From Candidatus Spechtbacterales bacterium (GTDB lineage Bacteria; Patescibacteriota; Minisyncoccia; Spechtbacterales; 2-12-FULL-38-22): a stretch of 43,920 nt of DNA. The position numbers and the translations under genes were made by a program. The notes under the pieces were generated by a model. It was not told the DNA's origin and did no database searches. It saw only the letters and a list, made by a program, of their open reading frames with translations. This document shows, piece after piece, positions 30,380-39,430 of the stretch (its first letter is position 1; the number at the start of each line of letters is the position of its first letter). The DNA is taken from assembly GCA_040879145.1 (NCBI GenBank), contig JBBDKX010000004.1, positions 3,202 through 47,121 on the forward strand, read 5' to 3'.

Positions 30380-30830
30380 CTTCGAGCACTATAAGCCGAA
30401 TTCTGTCCTCCTGAAAATTCAAGATGGAGAGTCATTTATCTGGATGCCATGTTGCCATAACACCTCAAGCGGCACTCCCCGTTAAAACGGGGCACGGCCT
30501 TGCACCGGGTGGGGTTTACCACTCCTATATGTCGCCATATCGGAGATCCGCCTTAGGCGGAACTTTTCACCTTTTACCAATGCAAGCATTGGTTAGTATA
30601 GTCTCTGTGGCACTTTCCCTACCCCTCACATGGATCGCCAAACACGAAATATATTTTTTAAATCAACAATTCATGTTCGATGAACCATGTGAGGGGCGGT
30701 TGGTGTTACCAACCACCCACTTCCTCCGACATATGCCGGAGGGGTGTTCGGACTTTCCTCCCTTCGCTAAAGCTTCGGGAGGTAAACCTCCTTGGACAAA
30801 AACGAAGAGCGACCCTCTGTACCCGAAAGT
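30380..30830 (-). ncRNA. rnpB: RNase P RNA
   Basis: Read on the minus strand, the RNA contains GGAGGAAAGTCCG (CR-I, complement at 30749-30761), GGTAACACC, AAAGTGCCACAGAGAC (CR-IV), GGTAAACCCCACCCGG, and near the 3' end GGACAGAATTCGGCTTA (CR-V, P4 3' strand; complement at about 30393-30409). These are the conserved cores of bacterial RNase P RNA, which matures tRNA 5' ends. Length is about 450 nt, large because of a long hairpin with CCCCTCACATG arms. Ends are estimated from the promoter and hairpin. The type appears to be class A. Confidence 0.93.
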
Positions 30831-30836
30831 TCAATT

Positions 30837-30865
30837 ATTATACACTGTTTTTAAGATTGTGTAAA
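30837..30865 (-). promoter_or_regulatory. Promoter of rnpB
   Basis: On the minus strand TTTACA (30865-30860), 17-bp spacer, TATAAT (30842-30837). Start about 30830. Confidence 0.85.
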
Positions 30866-30936
30866 GTTGAGTTAATGGTTTTTTCGGTATATTATCAAGA
30901 CTGTATAACACTTTGTATATAATTGTAATTTCAGCT

Positions 30937-32319
30937 ATGCGTAGAAACGATCTCGTTTACAATATTTTTCTGGTTCCTCTGGATTTTTTGATGCTTATTG
31001 GCGCGGTCTTTGCGGCGTATTTTTTGCGCTTGAGTCCTTTTATAATAGATATTCGTCCAGTGCTTTTTAATTTGACTCCCGGTCGCGTTTTTACGCTTAC
31101 AGCGGCAGTTGCACTGTTTCTGATATTTTTGTTTGCTTTTAGCGGTTTATATCATATACGTAGAACAACATCTTTACTTGCTGAAGTTATAAAAGTCATT
31201 GTAGCAACATCTGCCGGGGTGGCAATTATAATTATATATATGTTTTTTCAGCGTGAATGGTTTGACTCGCGGTTTATCTTGCTTGCCGCCTGGGTATTTG
31301 CCGCTTTGTTTGTGAGTTTTGGAAGAATAGGAATGCGTTTTATTCGCAGGTTCGTTTTATACAAAAATGGCTTAGGCATTGAAAAAGTGCTGGTCTTTGG
31401 CGGGGGTGATAAGGTTTCTTTAATAAAAGAACAGGCAGCGCAAAATAAAACCCTGGGCTTAAAGCTGTTGAAGGTACTGGATTATCCTGATTTAGAGCTT
31501 ATAAAAAAATTTCATAAAGAGGAGAGGATTCAGAGAGTTTTAGCCGCAGACATTGATTTTGACAGGCTTGAAATAATGAAAGTTGTAAATTTTTGCGAAG
31601 AGAATGGAATTCAGTTTTCTTATGTTCCCGATATGCTTGGTTCAATAGTTGCTGAAATGTCCCTGGACATTATGGAAGGCATACCTGTGGTTTCTATAAA
31701 ACCAAGTCCTCTTGACGGGTGGGCTAAGGTTTTAAAACGCAGTGTCGATGTTATACTTTCAGTAATTGGCATTGTCTTGTTTTTCCCGCTTTTTCTTATT
31801 TTTGCGTTTTTAATAAAATGGGAAACAGAAGGTCCTGTTTTAGTAAAGTTAAAACGCGTAAGTAACGGAAAGGAGTTCGGGTTGTACAAGTTTCGCTCAA
31901 TGATAAAAGACGCGGATAAACAGAAAGATAAACTTCAACAGTTGAACGAGAGAGGCGACGGTCCGCTTTTTAAAATAGCTAACGATCCGAGAATTACAAA
32001 GGTGGGTAAATTTATGCGCGCGCGCAGGTTAGACGAGATACCACAACTTATAAATGTTCTTAGCGGTGACATGAGTCTGGTTGGTCCGCGTCCCCACGAA
32101 CCGGCTGAGATTGAACAGTATAAGGATTATCACAAGAAGGTTTTGGCTATTAAGAGCGGGGTTACAGGGATGGCGCAAGTAAGCGGGGCGAGCGATCTGC
32201 CTTTTGACGAGGAGGTAAAGCTGGATAGGTACTATGTTGAAAATTGGTCGCTAAAACTGGATATTATAATTATGTTTAAAACAGTTAAATTATTATTATT
32301 TGATAACAGCGGAATATAA
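30937..32319 (+). CDS. Polyprenyl-phosphate sugar-1-phosphate transferase (bacterial sugar transferase)
   Basis: I prefer the ATG at 30937 (MRRNDLVYNIFLVPLDFLML, 460 residues) over the TTG at 30913. Four to five N-terminal membrane segments and a CoA-binding-like middle domain (VFGGGDKVSLIKEQ) are followed by the catalytic sugar-transferase domain: KRSVDVILSVIGIVLFFPLF, FGLYKFRSM, RRLDEIPQLINVLSGDMSLVGPRP. It starts assembly of a lipid-linked glycan on undecaprenyl phosphate. A TATAAT at 30918-30923 suggests a very short leader. It heads the glycan cluster with two GT4 enzymes. Confidence 0.93.
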   Translation: MRRNDLVYNIFLVPLDFLMLIGAVFAAYFLRLSPFIIDIRPVLFNLTPGRVFTLTAAVALFLIFLFAFSGLYHIRRTTSLLAEVIKVIVATSAGVAIIIIYMFFQREWFDSRFILLAAWVFAALFVSFGRIGMRFIRRFVLYKNGLGIEKVLVFGGGDKVSLIKEQAAQNKTLGLKLLKVLDYPDLELIKKFHKEERIQRVLAADIDFDRLEIMKVVNFCEENGIQFSYVPDMLGSIVAEMSLDIMEGIPVVSIKPSPLDGWAKVLKRSVDVILSVIGIVLFFPLFLIFAFLIKWETEGPVLVKLKRVSNGKEFGLYKFRSMIKDADKQKDKLQQLNERGDGPLFKIANDPRITKVGKFMRARRLDEIPQLINVLSGDMSLVGPRPHEPAEIEQYKDYHKKVLAIKSGVTGMAQVSGASDLPFDEEVKLDRYYVENWSLKLDIIIMFKTVKLLLFDNSGI

Positions 32320-32333
32320 ATAAAATTTTCAGA

Positions 32334-32440
32334 TTTTGACTTAGTTCTAGGAAGCGCTGAGGAAGCGGAATAAGCGGTACTGACAGCGAAGCGTGTACCG
32401 TGTTGAGCACCGCAGGTGCTGACAACGAAATAAGTCAAAA
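32334..32440. repeat. 107-bp inverted-repeat element before the first GT4 gene
   Basis: TTTTGACTTA (32334-32343) and TAAGTCAAAA (32431-32440) are perfect 10-bp terminal inverted repeats. Inside are GGTAC/GTACC and AGCACC/GGTGCT hairpins. It resembles in design, but not sequence, the 146-bp element at 4007-4152. Confidence 0.65.
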
Positions 32441-32452
32441 GATAAATTTCTT

Positions 32453-33559
32453 ATGAGAGTAGCATTAGTCCATGATTACTTAGTCCAATATGGAGGAGCC
32501 GAACGCGTGCTTACTGAATTTGCGAATATGTTCCCCAATGCTCCAATATATACGCTTGTTTATGATGCCGATGCCACAGGACATGTGTTTGAAGGAAGAG
32601 ATGTGAGAACCTCGTTTTTACAGAGAATACCCAATTCGCGAATGCACTATAAGTTGTTTCCCCTGTTAATGCCACTTGCAATTGAGAGCTTTGATCTTAC
32701 AGAGTACGATTTAGTACTCTCAAGTTCTGCCTCGTTTGCTAAAGGAGTAGTGATGCGGGGTGATGGAATGCATGTGTGTTATTGTCATACGCCTATGCGT
32801 TACGCATGGTTTGATTATAAAAAAATAGCGGGGGACTCTATTTATCCTTCAGCGGTAGCGAAGCTTATACCGTTTGCGATGCCATATATGCGGTTTTGGG
32901 ACAGAAACAGCGCGCAACGTCCGGACTATTTTATATCTAATTCAAGTTTTATACAAAAAAAGATAAAAAAATATTATAATCGTGATTCCCGCGTTATTTA
33001 CCCACCTCTTAATCATGGCCGTTTTGGGATAGATACGCCTAAAGATTATTTTCTGCTTATCGGACGTATGGTTCCTTATAAAAGGTTTGATATTGCGATT
33101 AAGGCATTCAATGAGTTAAAGCTTCCGCTTAAAATAATAGGGGAAGGTACTGAATATGAAAATCTTAAAAAAATAGCCGGACCAACAGTAGAGTTTATGG
33201 GTTTGGTGCCCGAAAGTGATCTTTCTAAGTATTACGCGCAAGCCAGGGCTCTTATATTTCCACAGGAAGAAGACTTTGGAATCACCGCATTAGAAAGCAT
33301 GGCATCGGGAAGGCCTGTTATAGCTTATGAAAAAGGAGGTGCTCTTGAAAGTATAGAGAACAGAAAGACAGGCATACTATTTAAAGAACAAAGCGTCAGC
33401 TCTCTTGTAGGTGCTGTTAAGGAGTTTCAGGAAATGGACTTTGATCCGCGTTACATACGAGATAGTGTTGAAAAGTTTGACAAACTTCACTTCCGCCGCA
33501 ATGTGGCCACTTTTTTAGAAGAGAAGTGGAGAGAATCTCACAAGCTAATTTTGTCGTAA
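32453..33559 (+). CDS. Glycosyltransferase family 4
   Basis: A 368-residue GT-B enzyme. The N-terminal domain starts VALVHDYLVQYGGAERVL, with the acceptor-side GGAE. The C-terminal donor domain has GRMVPYKRFDIAIKAF and the E-x7-E region EEDFGITALESMASGRPVIA. It is expected to add a sugar to the lipid-linked glycan started by the upstream sugar transferase. The donor and linkage cannot be told. The next GT4 gene follows after 4 bp. Confidence 0.92.
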   Translation: MRVALVHDYLVQYGGAERVLTEFANMFPNAPIYTLVYDADATGHVFEGRDVRTSFLQRIPNSRMHYKLFPLLMPLAIESFDLTEYDLVLSSSASFAKGVVMRGDGMHVCYCHTPMRYAWFDYKKIAGDSIYPSAVAKLIPFAMPYMRFWDRNSAQRPDYFISNSSFIQKKIKKYYNRDSRVIYPPLNHGRFGIDTPKDYFLLIGRMVPYKRFDIAIKAFNELKLPLKIIGEGTEYENLKKIAGPTVEFMGLVPESDLSKYYAQARALIFPQEEDFGITALESMASGRPVIAYEKGGALESIENRKTGILFKEQSVSSLVGAVKEFQEMDFDPRYIRDSVEKFDKLHFRRNVATFLEEKWRESHKLILS

Positions 33560-33563
33560 TAAA

Positions 33564-34703
33564 ATGAAGATAGGCATAGACATCAGAGCTCTTAACACAT
33601 CCTCTTATGGCGGTGTAAGTGAATATATCCGGAATCTGCTTCCGGCTCTTTTTTTGGAAGGTGGCAATCGTCACTCATTTCACCTTTTTACTAATTCGCG
33701 CAAAAATCCTCAGGATTACAGCGATTTTTTAAGCTTTAATAATGTTACTCTTCATGAATTTAGATATCCTAATAAGTTTTTTACTTTTTCTTGCCGTTAT
33801 CTAAATAGACCATACTTGGATAAATTAGTGGGTGGGGTCGATGTGTTTTTTAGTCCACACTTTCTTCCGGCACCCGTTTCTCCCGGCACAAAAAGAGTAA
33901 CTACATTTCACGATTTAAGTTTTGAATACTTTCCCGAATATTTTGATAGGCGACGCAGGTTGTGGCATAAATATATGTCGCCTGCCACGCAGGCAAAGAT
34001 GTCAGATAAGCTGATAGCTGTGTCACACTCAACTAAAAATGACATAGTTAATATTTATGGTATTCCTAAAGAAAAAATAAATGTTGTCTATCTTGGAATA
34101 TGCGACTCGATAACGAATCCACCTGCTTCTAATTGGAACAGCGTAAAGCGTAAATACAAAATACAGGAAGATTATATTTTAAGCTTAAGCACAATAGAGC
34201 CCAGAAAAAATATAGTGGCTCTCATAAGGGCCTTCAACGATATTCACGAAGATAAGAAGTTCAAAAACCTGCATCTGGTTATAGCGGGAGCAAAAGGATG
34301 GGAGTATAAAAATATCTTAAAAGAGGCAAGTAACTCCCCTCATGTAAATAAGATAATTTTTACAGGTCCCGTGAAAGAGGATGAAAAATCTATTTTGTAT
34401 AAAAAAGCAAAGGTATTTATATACCCAAGCCTGTATGAAGGCTTTGGCTTCCCGCCTCTTGAGGCAATGTACAGCGGTACGCCGACAATTGCGTCTTTTG
34501 TAACATCCCTGCCGGAGGTTACAGGCGGAGCTGCTATTTTAATAAATCCGTATATTCCAAAAGATATATCAAGAGCGTTAAAAGAGATTTTGCTCGATAA
34601 AGGATTTGCGGAATATCTTTCAATAGAAGGTAAAAAGCGTGCTGAGAGATTTTCATGGGAAAAAACCGCAAAGGAAACACTTAGGGTCTTAATAGAGGAA
34701 TAA
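33564..34703 (+). CDS. Glycosyltransferase family 4
   Basis: A 379-residue GT-B enzyme: MKIGIDIRALNTSSYGGVSE at the start, VTTFHDLSFEYFPEYF in the acceptor domain, STIEPRKNIVALIRAFN and SLYEGFGFPPLEAMYSGTP in the donor domain. This pattern is close to mannosyl- or glucosyltransferases of the WbaZ/MtfB type. It is 4 bp after the other GT4 gene, and probably acts in the same glycan pathway. Confidence 0.92.
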   Translation: MKIGIDIRALNTSSYGGVSEYIRNLLPALFLEGGNRHSFHLFTNSRKNPQDYSDFLSFNNVTLHEFRYPNKFFTFSCRYLNRPYLDKLVGGVDVFFSPHFLPAPVSPGTKRVTTFHDLSFEYFPEYFDRRRRLWHKYMSPATQAKMSDKLIAVSHSTKNDIVNIYGIPKEKINVVYLGICDSITNPPASNWNSVKRKYKIQEDYILSLSTIEPRKNIVALIRAFNDIHEDKKFKNLHLVIAGAKGWEYKNILKEASNSPHVNKIIFTGPVKEDEKSILYKKAKVFIYPSLYEGFGFPPLEAMYSGTPTIASFVTSLPEVTGGAAILINPYIPKDISRALKEILLDKGFAEYLSIEGKKRAERFSWEKTAKETLRVLIEE

Positions 34704-34800
34704 AGTATTTTTATTTAAGTTTAACTGTGTTTTGTGGATATAGGCATAATAAACATTAATAAATATTAGCTTTTCAAACTCGTTTGTAGTATGTCTAATA

Positions 34801-34809
34801 TGCTATAAT
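34801..34809 (+). promoter_or_regulatory. Extended -10 promoter of the DUF4012 gene
   Basis: TGCTATAAT (TGN plus consensus -10). Start near 34816, about 60 nt before the ATG. No convincing -35 is seen. The rest of the 34704-34874 gap is AT-rich without visible structure. Confidence 0.6.
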
Positions 34810-34874
34810 TGAAGGTAACGAGAGAAAGAATTTAAGAGATGCAGGTTATGTAAACATATAGATACTTATAGATA

Positions 34875-37637
34875 ATGGCGCACAGTTTTAATCGACAAGA
34901 TAAAAACCTCAAAAAGACCCGTAAGGATGGGGAAAATTGGCGTACCTTAATGGATTACGATACCGTGGATTTGAGAAAAATAAAGGAATCTCGTGATGTT
35001 AAAAAAACTAAGCCCAAGGTAACAAAAATAATGAGGGATATAGGTTCTTATTCTGAGCCGCGCTCTTTATACCCCGATGTTAGACTTGCAGATATGCAAA
35101 CACCACTCTCGCCAAAGGAAAGTGGTGTTAATTTGACAGAGCAGGAATTTTCAAATTATATAAAAGAGGTAGAAGCGTTGAAGCCTTTCAGTCGCATAGC
35201 AGAAACTCGTGAAGAAAATCTTTCCAAGGAGGTTCTCGCAGATGAACTTTCCCAAATAGACAATAAAGATCTTTTAATAAAAGAAAGCATTATTAAAACA
35301 GCGATGCGGGGTGAAGGCGCAATAGAATTAGAAGCGGAATCGGACAATCTTAAAAAAAGCAATTTTCAGTTTATTCCCCGGGAAGAATCCGAAGCTGAAG
35401 AAATTGCAGAAGATGTTAAGTCTGACGGGCGTGGGAATGAGGACGATGTTTCGCCCTTTGATTTTAAAAAAGCCGAAGATGGCTTATCGCAAAAGGATGA
35501 AGTTTCTGAACCCGAACCCGAACTCGAAGAGCTCCAGTATTTGAAAGAAGAATCCAAACCTAAAATTAAAAAAGAACTTTCGGTAAGCAAGAAAAAAGAA
35601 AAAGAGCTTAAAAAAAAGGTTCTTTTGGGTGGAGACAAAAAGAAAAGGCGTTTTGGTAAAAAAGTACTTACAACCTCCTTGGTTGTGAGTCTTGCTGTGG
35701 GTGGCTTAATGTCCCAGAAAATGTTTTCTCTTAAAGTGCAGGGACAAGAGCACGCGGAAAGAGCATACGCTTATATGCAGGCGGGGCAGGATGCTCTGTC
35801 TGTTTTTGATACTAAAACAGCGGAAGAGAATTTTTTAAAAGCCAAAGAAGAGTTTGAGGAAATAGAACAAAAGTTCAGGTTTTTTGGTCGAGATGTTGTG
35901 AATCTTTCAGCAAGTCTTCCTGTGCAGTCTGAACTTACCTCTGTTGCGCATCTTGTTCGGGCAGGGAAGTTGTATTCCTTGGCGGGTTACGAGGCATCCC
36001 ATGCTTTGAGTTCTCTTTCTAATGCTAATTATTCTATTGATGCCGGCGATAACTCTAATTATTTTACTGACAGCTTAGTAGTTGCAGCACTCGGACTTAA
36101 AGAGGCGGGAGAGTATCTTAAGGAAGCTAATATGGAGGTATCTCATGTAAGACCTCAGGACATACCCAATGAATTTGAAAAAGATATCCGGCAGCTCCAG
36201 TCTAAGGCTGGTGAGATAGAGGCGCTTTTTGAAGAAACTTTGTCTTCACTCGACATATTACTTGCATTTCTTGGACACGAAAGCCAAAAAAATTATCTCC
36301 TGACTTTTCAGAATAATTCTGAGTTGCGCGCAACAGGAGGCTTTATAGGAACTTACGGAATATTATCGGTAAACAAAGGAAACATAAAAGAACTTTTTAT
36401 AGATGGAATTTATAATCCCGACGGGCAACTAAAGGTTAATGAGTTTTTTGTTGTGCCTCCCGATCCTCTACAATATGTAACTCCTTACTGGGGCACAAGG
36501 GATGCCAACTGGTTTTTTGACTTCCCAACTTCAGCTGAAAAGATAATTTGGTTTTATCAAAAAACTGGAGGACCCCCTCCAGGTGAGACAAGTTTCAGTG
36601 CTGACTTTGATGTTCACGGTGTTATAGCTTTAAACACGAATATTTTAACAAAACTTCTTAAGTTGTCCGGACCCATAGAGATGGAAGCTTACGGAACAAC
36701 TTTAACAAGTGAAAATTGGCTTGAACTGGTACAGAAAGAGGTCGAACAAGATTATGATAAGGAGCTAAATCGTCCCAAGCAGATTTTAGCTGATATGACC
36801 CCGATACTAATGGAAAGGCTGGGTGCTCATGATAAAAAAATAGATCTCATAAACATATTTATAGAATCTCTTGAAAGAAAGGATATTTTAGTATATTCTC
36901 GCGATGAAAGGGTAAATAATTTTTTGGCAGAGCAGAACTGGGATGGTGCTATTTTGTCTTCAAGCAATGGTGAAAACAACGTGATAGAGGATTATCTTGC
37001 TGTTGTTATGAGCAATATTGGCGGATGGAAGACTGATATTTATACAGATACGGAAGTAGATACAGTTACTAAGATATCAGAATCGGGGGACATTATACGC
37101 ACTGTGCTTATCTCCAGAAAACATAATGGTGGTTCTGCGCCGTATATGTGGTACAACAAGCCGAATCACGGATATGTGCGCGTCTACGCGCCGGAAGGTT
37201 CAGAATTTATATCCGCAGAAGGATTTCAACAAGCGCCGCGGTATATAGAAACTGATTATGAAGGAGAAGGATATATAAAAGACCCACTGGTAACATCTAT
37301 AAATAGCACCGCGTGGACAGCAGATGATGGTACGGATATATTTGAAGAATCCGGAAAAACAGTTTTTGGCAACTGGCTTTGGATACCTGCAGGAGAAAGA
37401 GTATTTGCTACTGTTACGTACAAATTGCCGTTTAAAATAGAAAAAGATACAGATGGATATGAGCTCTATATTCAAAAACAGAGCGGGTTGGATATAAAAT
37501 ATTCAGGTTCAATTGAGGAGTTTGACAGCGCTCTTGATTTGGACTCTTGTGGCAGGGATGAGGAAAGCTTTGGTGGTGCACAGTTTAAATTTATTCAGGA
37601 TTCAGACACTGTGATAAGGTGCGAGCTCGTGCGTTAG
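34875..37637 (+). CDS. DUF4012 domain-containing envelope protein
   Basis: A 920-residue protein. Residues 1-250 are charged and low in complexity, probably cytoplasmic and disordered. A single membrane segment lies at about 262-282 (LTTSLVVSLAVGGL), after a Lys/Arg-rich stop (KKKRRFGKK). The outer part includes a helical region and then the DUF4012 domain from about 465 (YLLTFQNNSELRATGGFIGT). DUF4012 proteins are widespread in CPR and Gram-positives, are linked with surface glycans and have no proven activity; some resemble LytR-CpsA-Psr partners. It follows the glycan genes and precedes murJ. Confidence 0.88.
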   Translation: MAHSFNRQDKNLKKTRKDGENWRTLMDYDTVDLRKIKESRDVKKTKPKVTKIMRDIGSYSEPRSLYPDVRLADMQTPLSPKESGVNLTEQEFSNYIKEVEALKPFSRIAETREENLSKEVLADELSQIDNKDLLIKESIIKTAMRGEGAIELEAESDNLKKSNFQFIPREESEAEEIAEDVKSDGRGNEDDVSPFDFKKAEDGLSQKDEVSEPEPELEELQYLKEESKPKIKKELSVSKKKEKELKKKVLLGGDKKKRRFGKKVLTTSLVVSLAVGGLMSQKMFSLKVQGQEHAERAYAYMQAGQDALSVFDTKTAEENFLKAKEEFEEIEQKFRFFGRDVVNLSASLPVQSELTSVAHLVRAGKLYSLAGYEASHALSSLSNANYSIDAGDNSNYFTDSLVVAALGLKEAGEYLKEANMEVSHVRPQDIPNEFEKDIRQLQSKAGEIEALFEETLSSLDILLAFLGHESQKNYLLTFQNNSELRATGGFIGTYGILSVNKGNIKELFIDGIYNPDGQLKVNEFFVVPPDPLQYVTPYWGTRDANWFFDFPTSAEKIIWFYQKTGGPPPGETSFSADFDVHGVIALNTNILTKLLKLSGPIEMEAYGTTLTSENWLELVQKEVEQDYDKELNRPKQILADMTPILMERLGAHDKKIDLINIFIESLERKDILVYSRDERVNNFLAEQNWDGAILSSSNGENNVIEDYLAVVMSNIGGWKTDIYTDTEVDTVTKISESGDIIRTVLISRKHNGGSAPYMWYNKPNHGYVRVYAPEGSEFISAEGFQQAPRYIETDYEGEGYIKDPLVTSINSTAWTADDGTDIFEESGKTVFGNWLWIPAGERVFATVTYKLPFKIEKDTDGYELYIQKQSGLDIKYSGSIEEFDSALDLDSCGRDEESFGGAQFKFIQDSDTVIRCELVR

Positions 37638-37656
37638 CATTGTCGCACATTTGATA

Positions 37657-39351
37657 ATGATAAAAAATCTCAATAAGTCTACAAACTCAGTGCCGGTGGC
37701 GGCACTTATACTTGGTGGCTCAGTTTTAGTAAGCCGTCTTTTGGGTTTGGTTAGAGACAGGATTCTCGCCGGTCTTTTTGGTGCCGGAATAGAATTAGAT
37801 GTATATTTTGCCGCTTTTCGCGTGCCCGATCTGGTTTATAACATAATAATAGGGGGCGCTGTTAGCTCAGCTTTTATACCGGTATTTATAAGTTACCTTT
37901 CTAAAAATAAAAATGAAGCATGGGAGGTAGCGAGATCTTTTTTCTACATGGCGACAGTCGGCCTCTTGGTCGTGTGCGCCCTGTTGTATGTTTTAATGCC
38001 CTTTTTAATACCGTTGGTAGTTCCCGGGTTTGACGACGAAAGCAAAAGTATTGCTGTTACAATGAGTCGCATAATGTTGCTGAGTCCTCTTTTTCTTGGA
38101 TTAAGCGCCATATTCTCCGGTATTTTGCACTCATTCAGGAAATTTTTTATATACTCTTTAGCCCCTATTTTTTATAATGTGGGCATAATTATCGGTGCGC
38201 TGTGGTTTACAGATTTTGCAGGCGTTAAAGGTCTTGCGTGGGGAGTAGCTCTTGGTGCCGTCCTGCACATGGTGGTACAGGCGCCGAGTAGTTTTAGCGC
38301 GGGATTTAGACTGCCGGGATTAAAAAATATATATCATCCGGCCATAAAGCGCATACTACGCCTTATGGGTCCTCGTGCGCTTGGTCTTGCCGCTTATCAG
38401 ATTAATCTTTGGGTGATAACCATAATAGCTTCAACTCTGGCTGTGGGTTCTTTGGCAATATTTACACTTGCAAATAATATACAGTACCTGCCCATAGGAA
38501 TTATTGGAACATCTTTTGCTACAGCGGTATTTCCTAATTTGTCTCAATCTTTTTCACGTAAAGATGAAAAGAGCTATCTCATGGAGATTTCACGCACGTT
38601 GAGAAGCGTCTTCTTTTTAGTTTTTCCCCTTAGCGTTATGTTCTTTATTTTTCGCGCGCAGATAGTTCGTATAATTCTTGGAACAGGTCAATTTAGCTGG
38701 GAAGATACACGCCTTACCGCCGCGGCATTGGGTGCTTTTAGTCTGGGTATTTCCGCGTACGCTCTGGCACCGATAATTTCTAAGGCATTTTACGCGCGGG
38801 AAAATACAAAAACGCCTGTTTTAGCAAATACGGCAGGTATAGTTATAAATATTATTCTTAGCGTACTGCTTATATTTTTTATATTTCCGGCTGATGGAAC
38901 ATTAAACATGATAGGGTCTTTTTTAAAGATAGATGATCTTCCGGAGATAGCCGTAATAGGACTGCCCATAGCCTTTTCAATTTCGGGAATTTTCTCTCTC
39001 ATCTTTCTTCTTGTAGCTTTTTTTAGAGAGGATAGAAATTTTTCAATTGTCAGAGATTTAAAAGAAGCATTTACACGCACTCTTTTTGCCGGGTTTATAT
39101 CGGGCGGAATTGGGTGGATGGTTTTGAAGCTTTTTGGAATATTTAATCCCATAAACACTTTTATAATGATATTTATTCAGACAGCTGTTTCTGCTGTTGT
39201 AGCCATTGCGGTGTATGTTTTTATTGCCTACTTTTTCAAATATGATGAATTTTCTCTTTTGCGCTCATTTATGAACGCAAAGTTTAAGCGTTCTAAATTA
39301 CCTCAGTCAGGTCCTCTGGACCAGATGAATGACCTTTCTCATCCGGAATAA
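37657..39351 (+). CDS. murJ: Lipid II flippase MurJ
   Basis: Start taken at ATG 37657 (MIKNLNKSTNSVPVAALILG, 564 residues), not the TTG at 37651. It has about 14 membrane segments. The N-terminal ALILGGSVLVSRLLGLVRDRILAGLFGAG is the MurJ/MviN signature; EVARSFFYM and the later GTSFATAVFPNLSQSFSRKDE fit. MurJ moves lipid-linked peptidoglycan precursor, and related flippases move other lipid-linked glycans. It starts 19 bp after the DUF4012 gene, suggesting a shared transcript. Confidence 0.92.
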   Translation: MIKNLNKSTNSVPVAALILGGSVLVSRLLGLVRDRILAGLFGAGIELDVYFAAFRVPDLVYNIIIGGAVSSAFIPVFISYLSKNKNEAWEVARSFFYMATVGLLVVCALLYVLMPFLIPLVVPGFDDESKSIAVTMSRIMLLSPLFLGLSAIFSGILHSFRKFFIYSLAPIFYNVGIIIGALWFTDFAGVKGLAWGVALGAVLHMVVQAPSSFSAGFRLPGLKNIYHPAIKRILRLMGPRALGLAAYQINLWVITIIASTLAVGSLAIFTLANNIQYLPIGIIGTSFATAVFPNLSQSFSRKDEKSYLMEISRTLRSVFFLVFPLSVMFFIFRAQIVRIILGTGQFSWEDTRLTAAALGAFSLGISAYALAPIISKAFYARENTKTPVLANTAGIVINIILSVLLIFFIFPADGTLNMIGSFLKIDDLPEIAVIGLPIAFSISGIFSLIFLLVAFFREDRNFSIVRDLKEAFTRTLFAGFISGGIGWMVLKLFGIFNPINTFIMIFIQTAVSAVVAIAVYVFIAYFFKYDEFSLLRSFMNAKFKRSKLPQSGPLDQMNDLSHPE

Positions 39352-39363
39352 AGTACAAGTCCA

Positions 39364-39392
39364 TTGCAAGCGACTGCTTTACCTGTTAGAAT
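39364..39392 (+). promoter_or_regulatory. Promoter of lepA
   Basis: TTGCAA (39364-39369), 17-bp spacer, TAGAAT (39387-39392). Start about 39399; leader about 30 nt. Confidence 0.6.
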
Positions 39393-39430
39393 CTTGGCAG
39401 ATGGCATGCTAATTTAAAACCTTTGTATTT

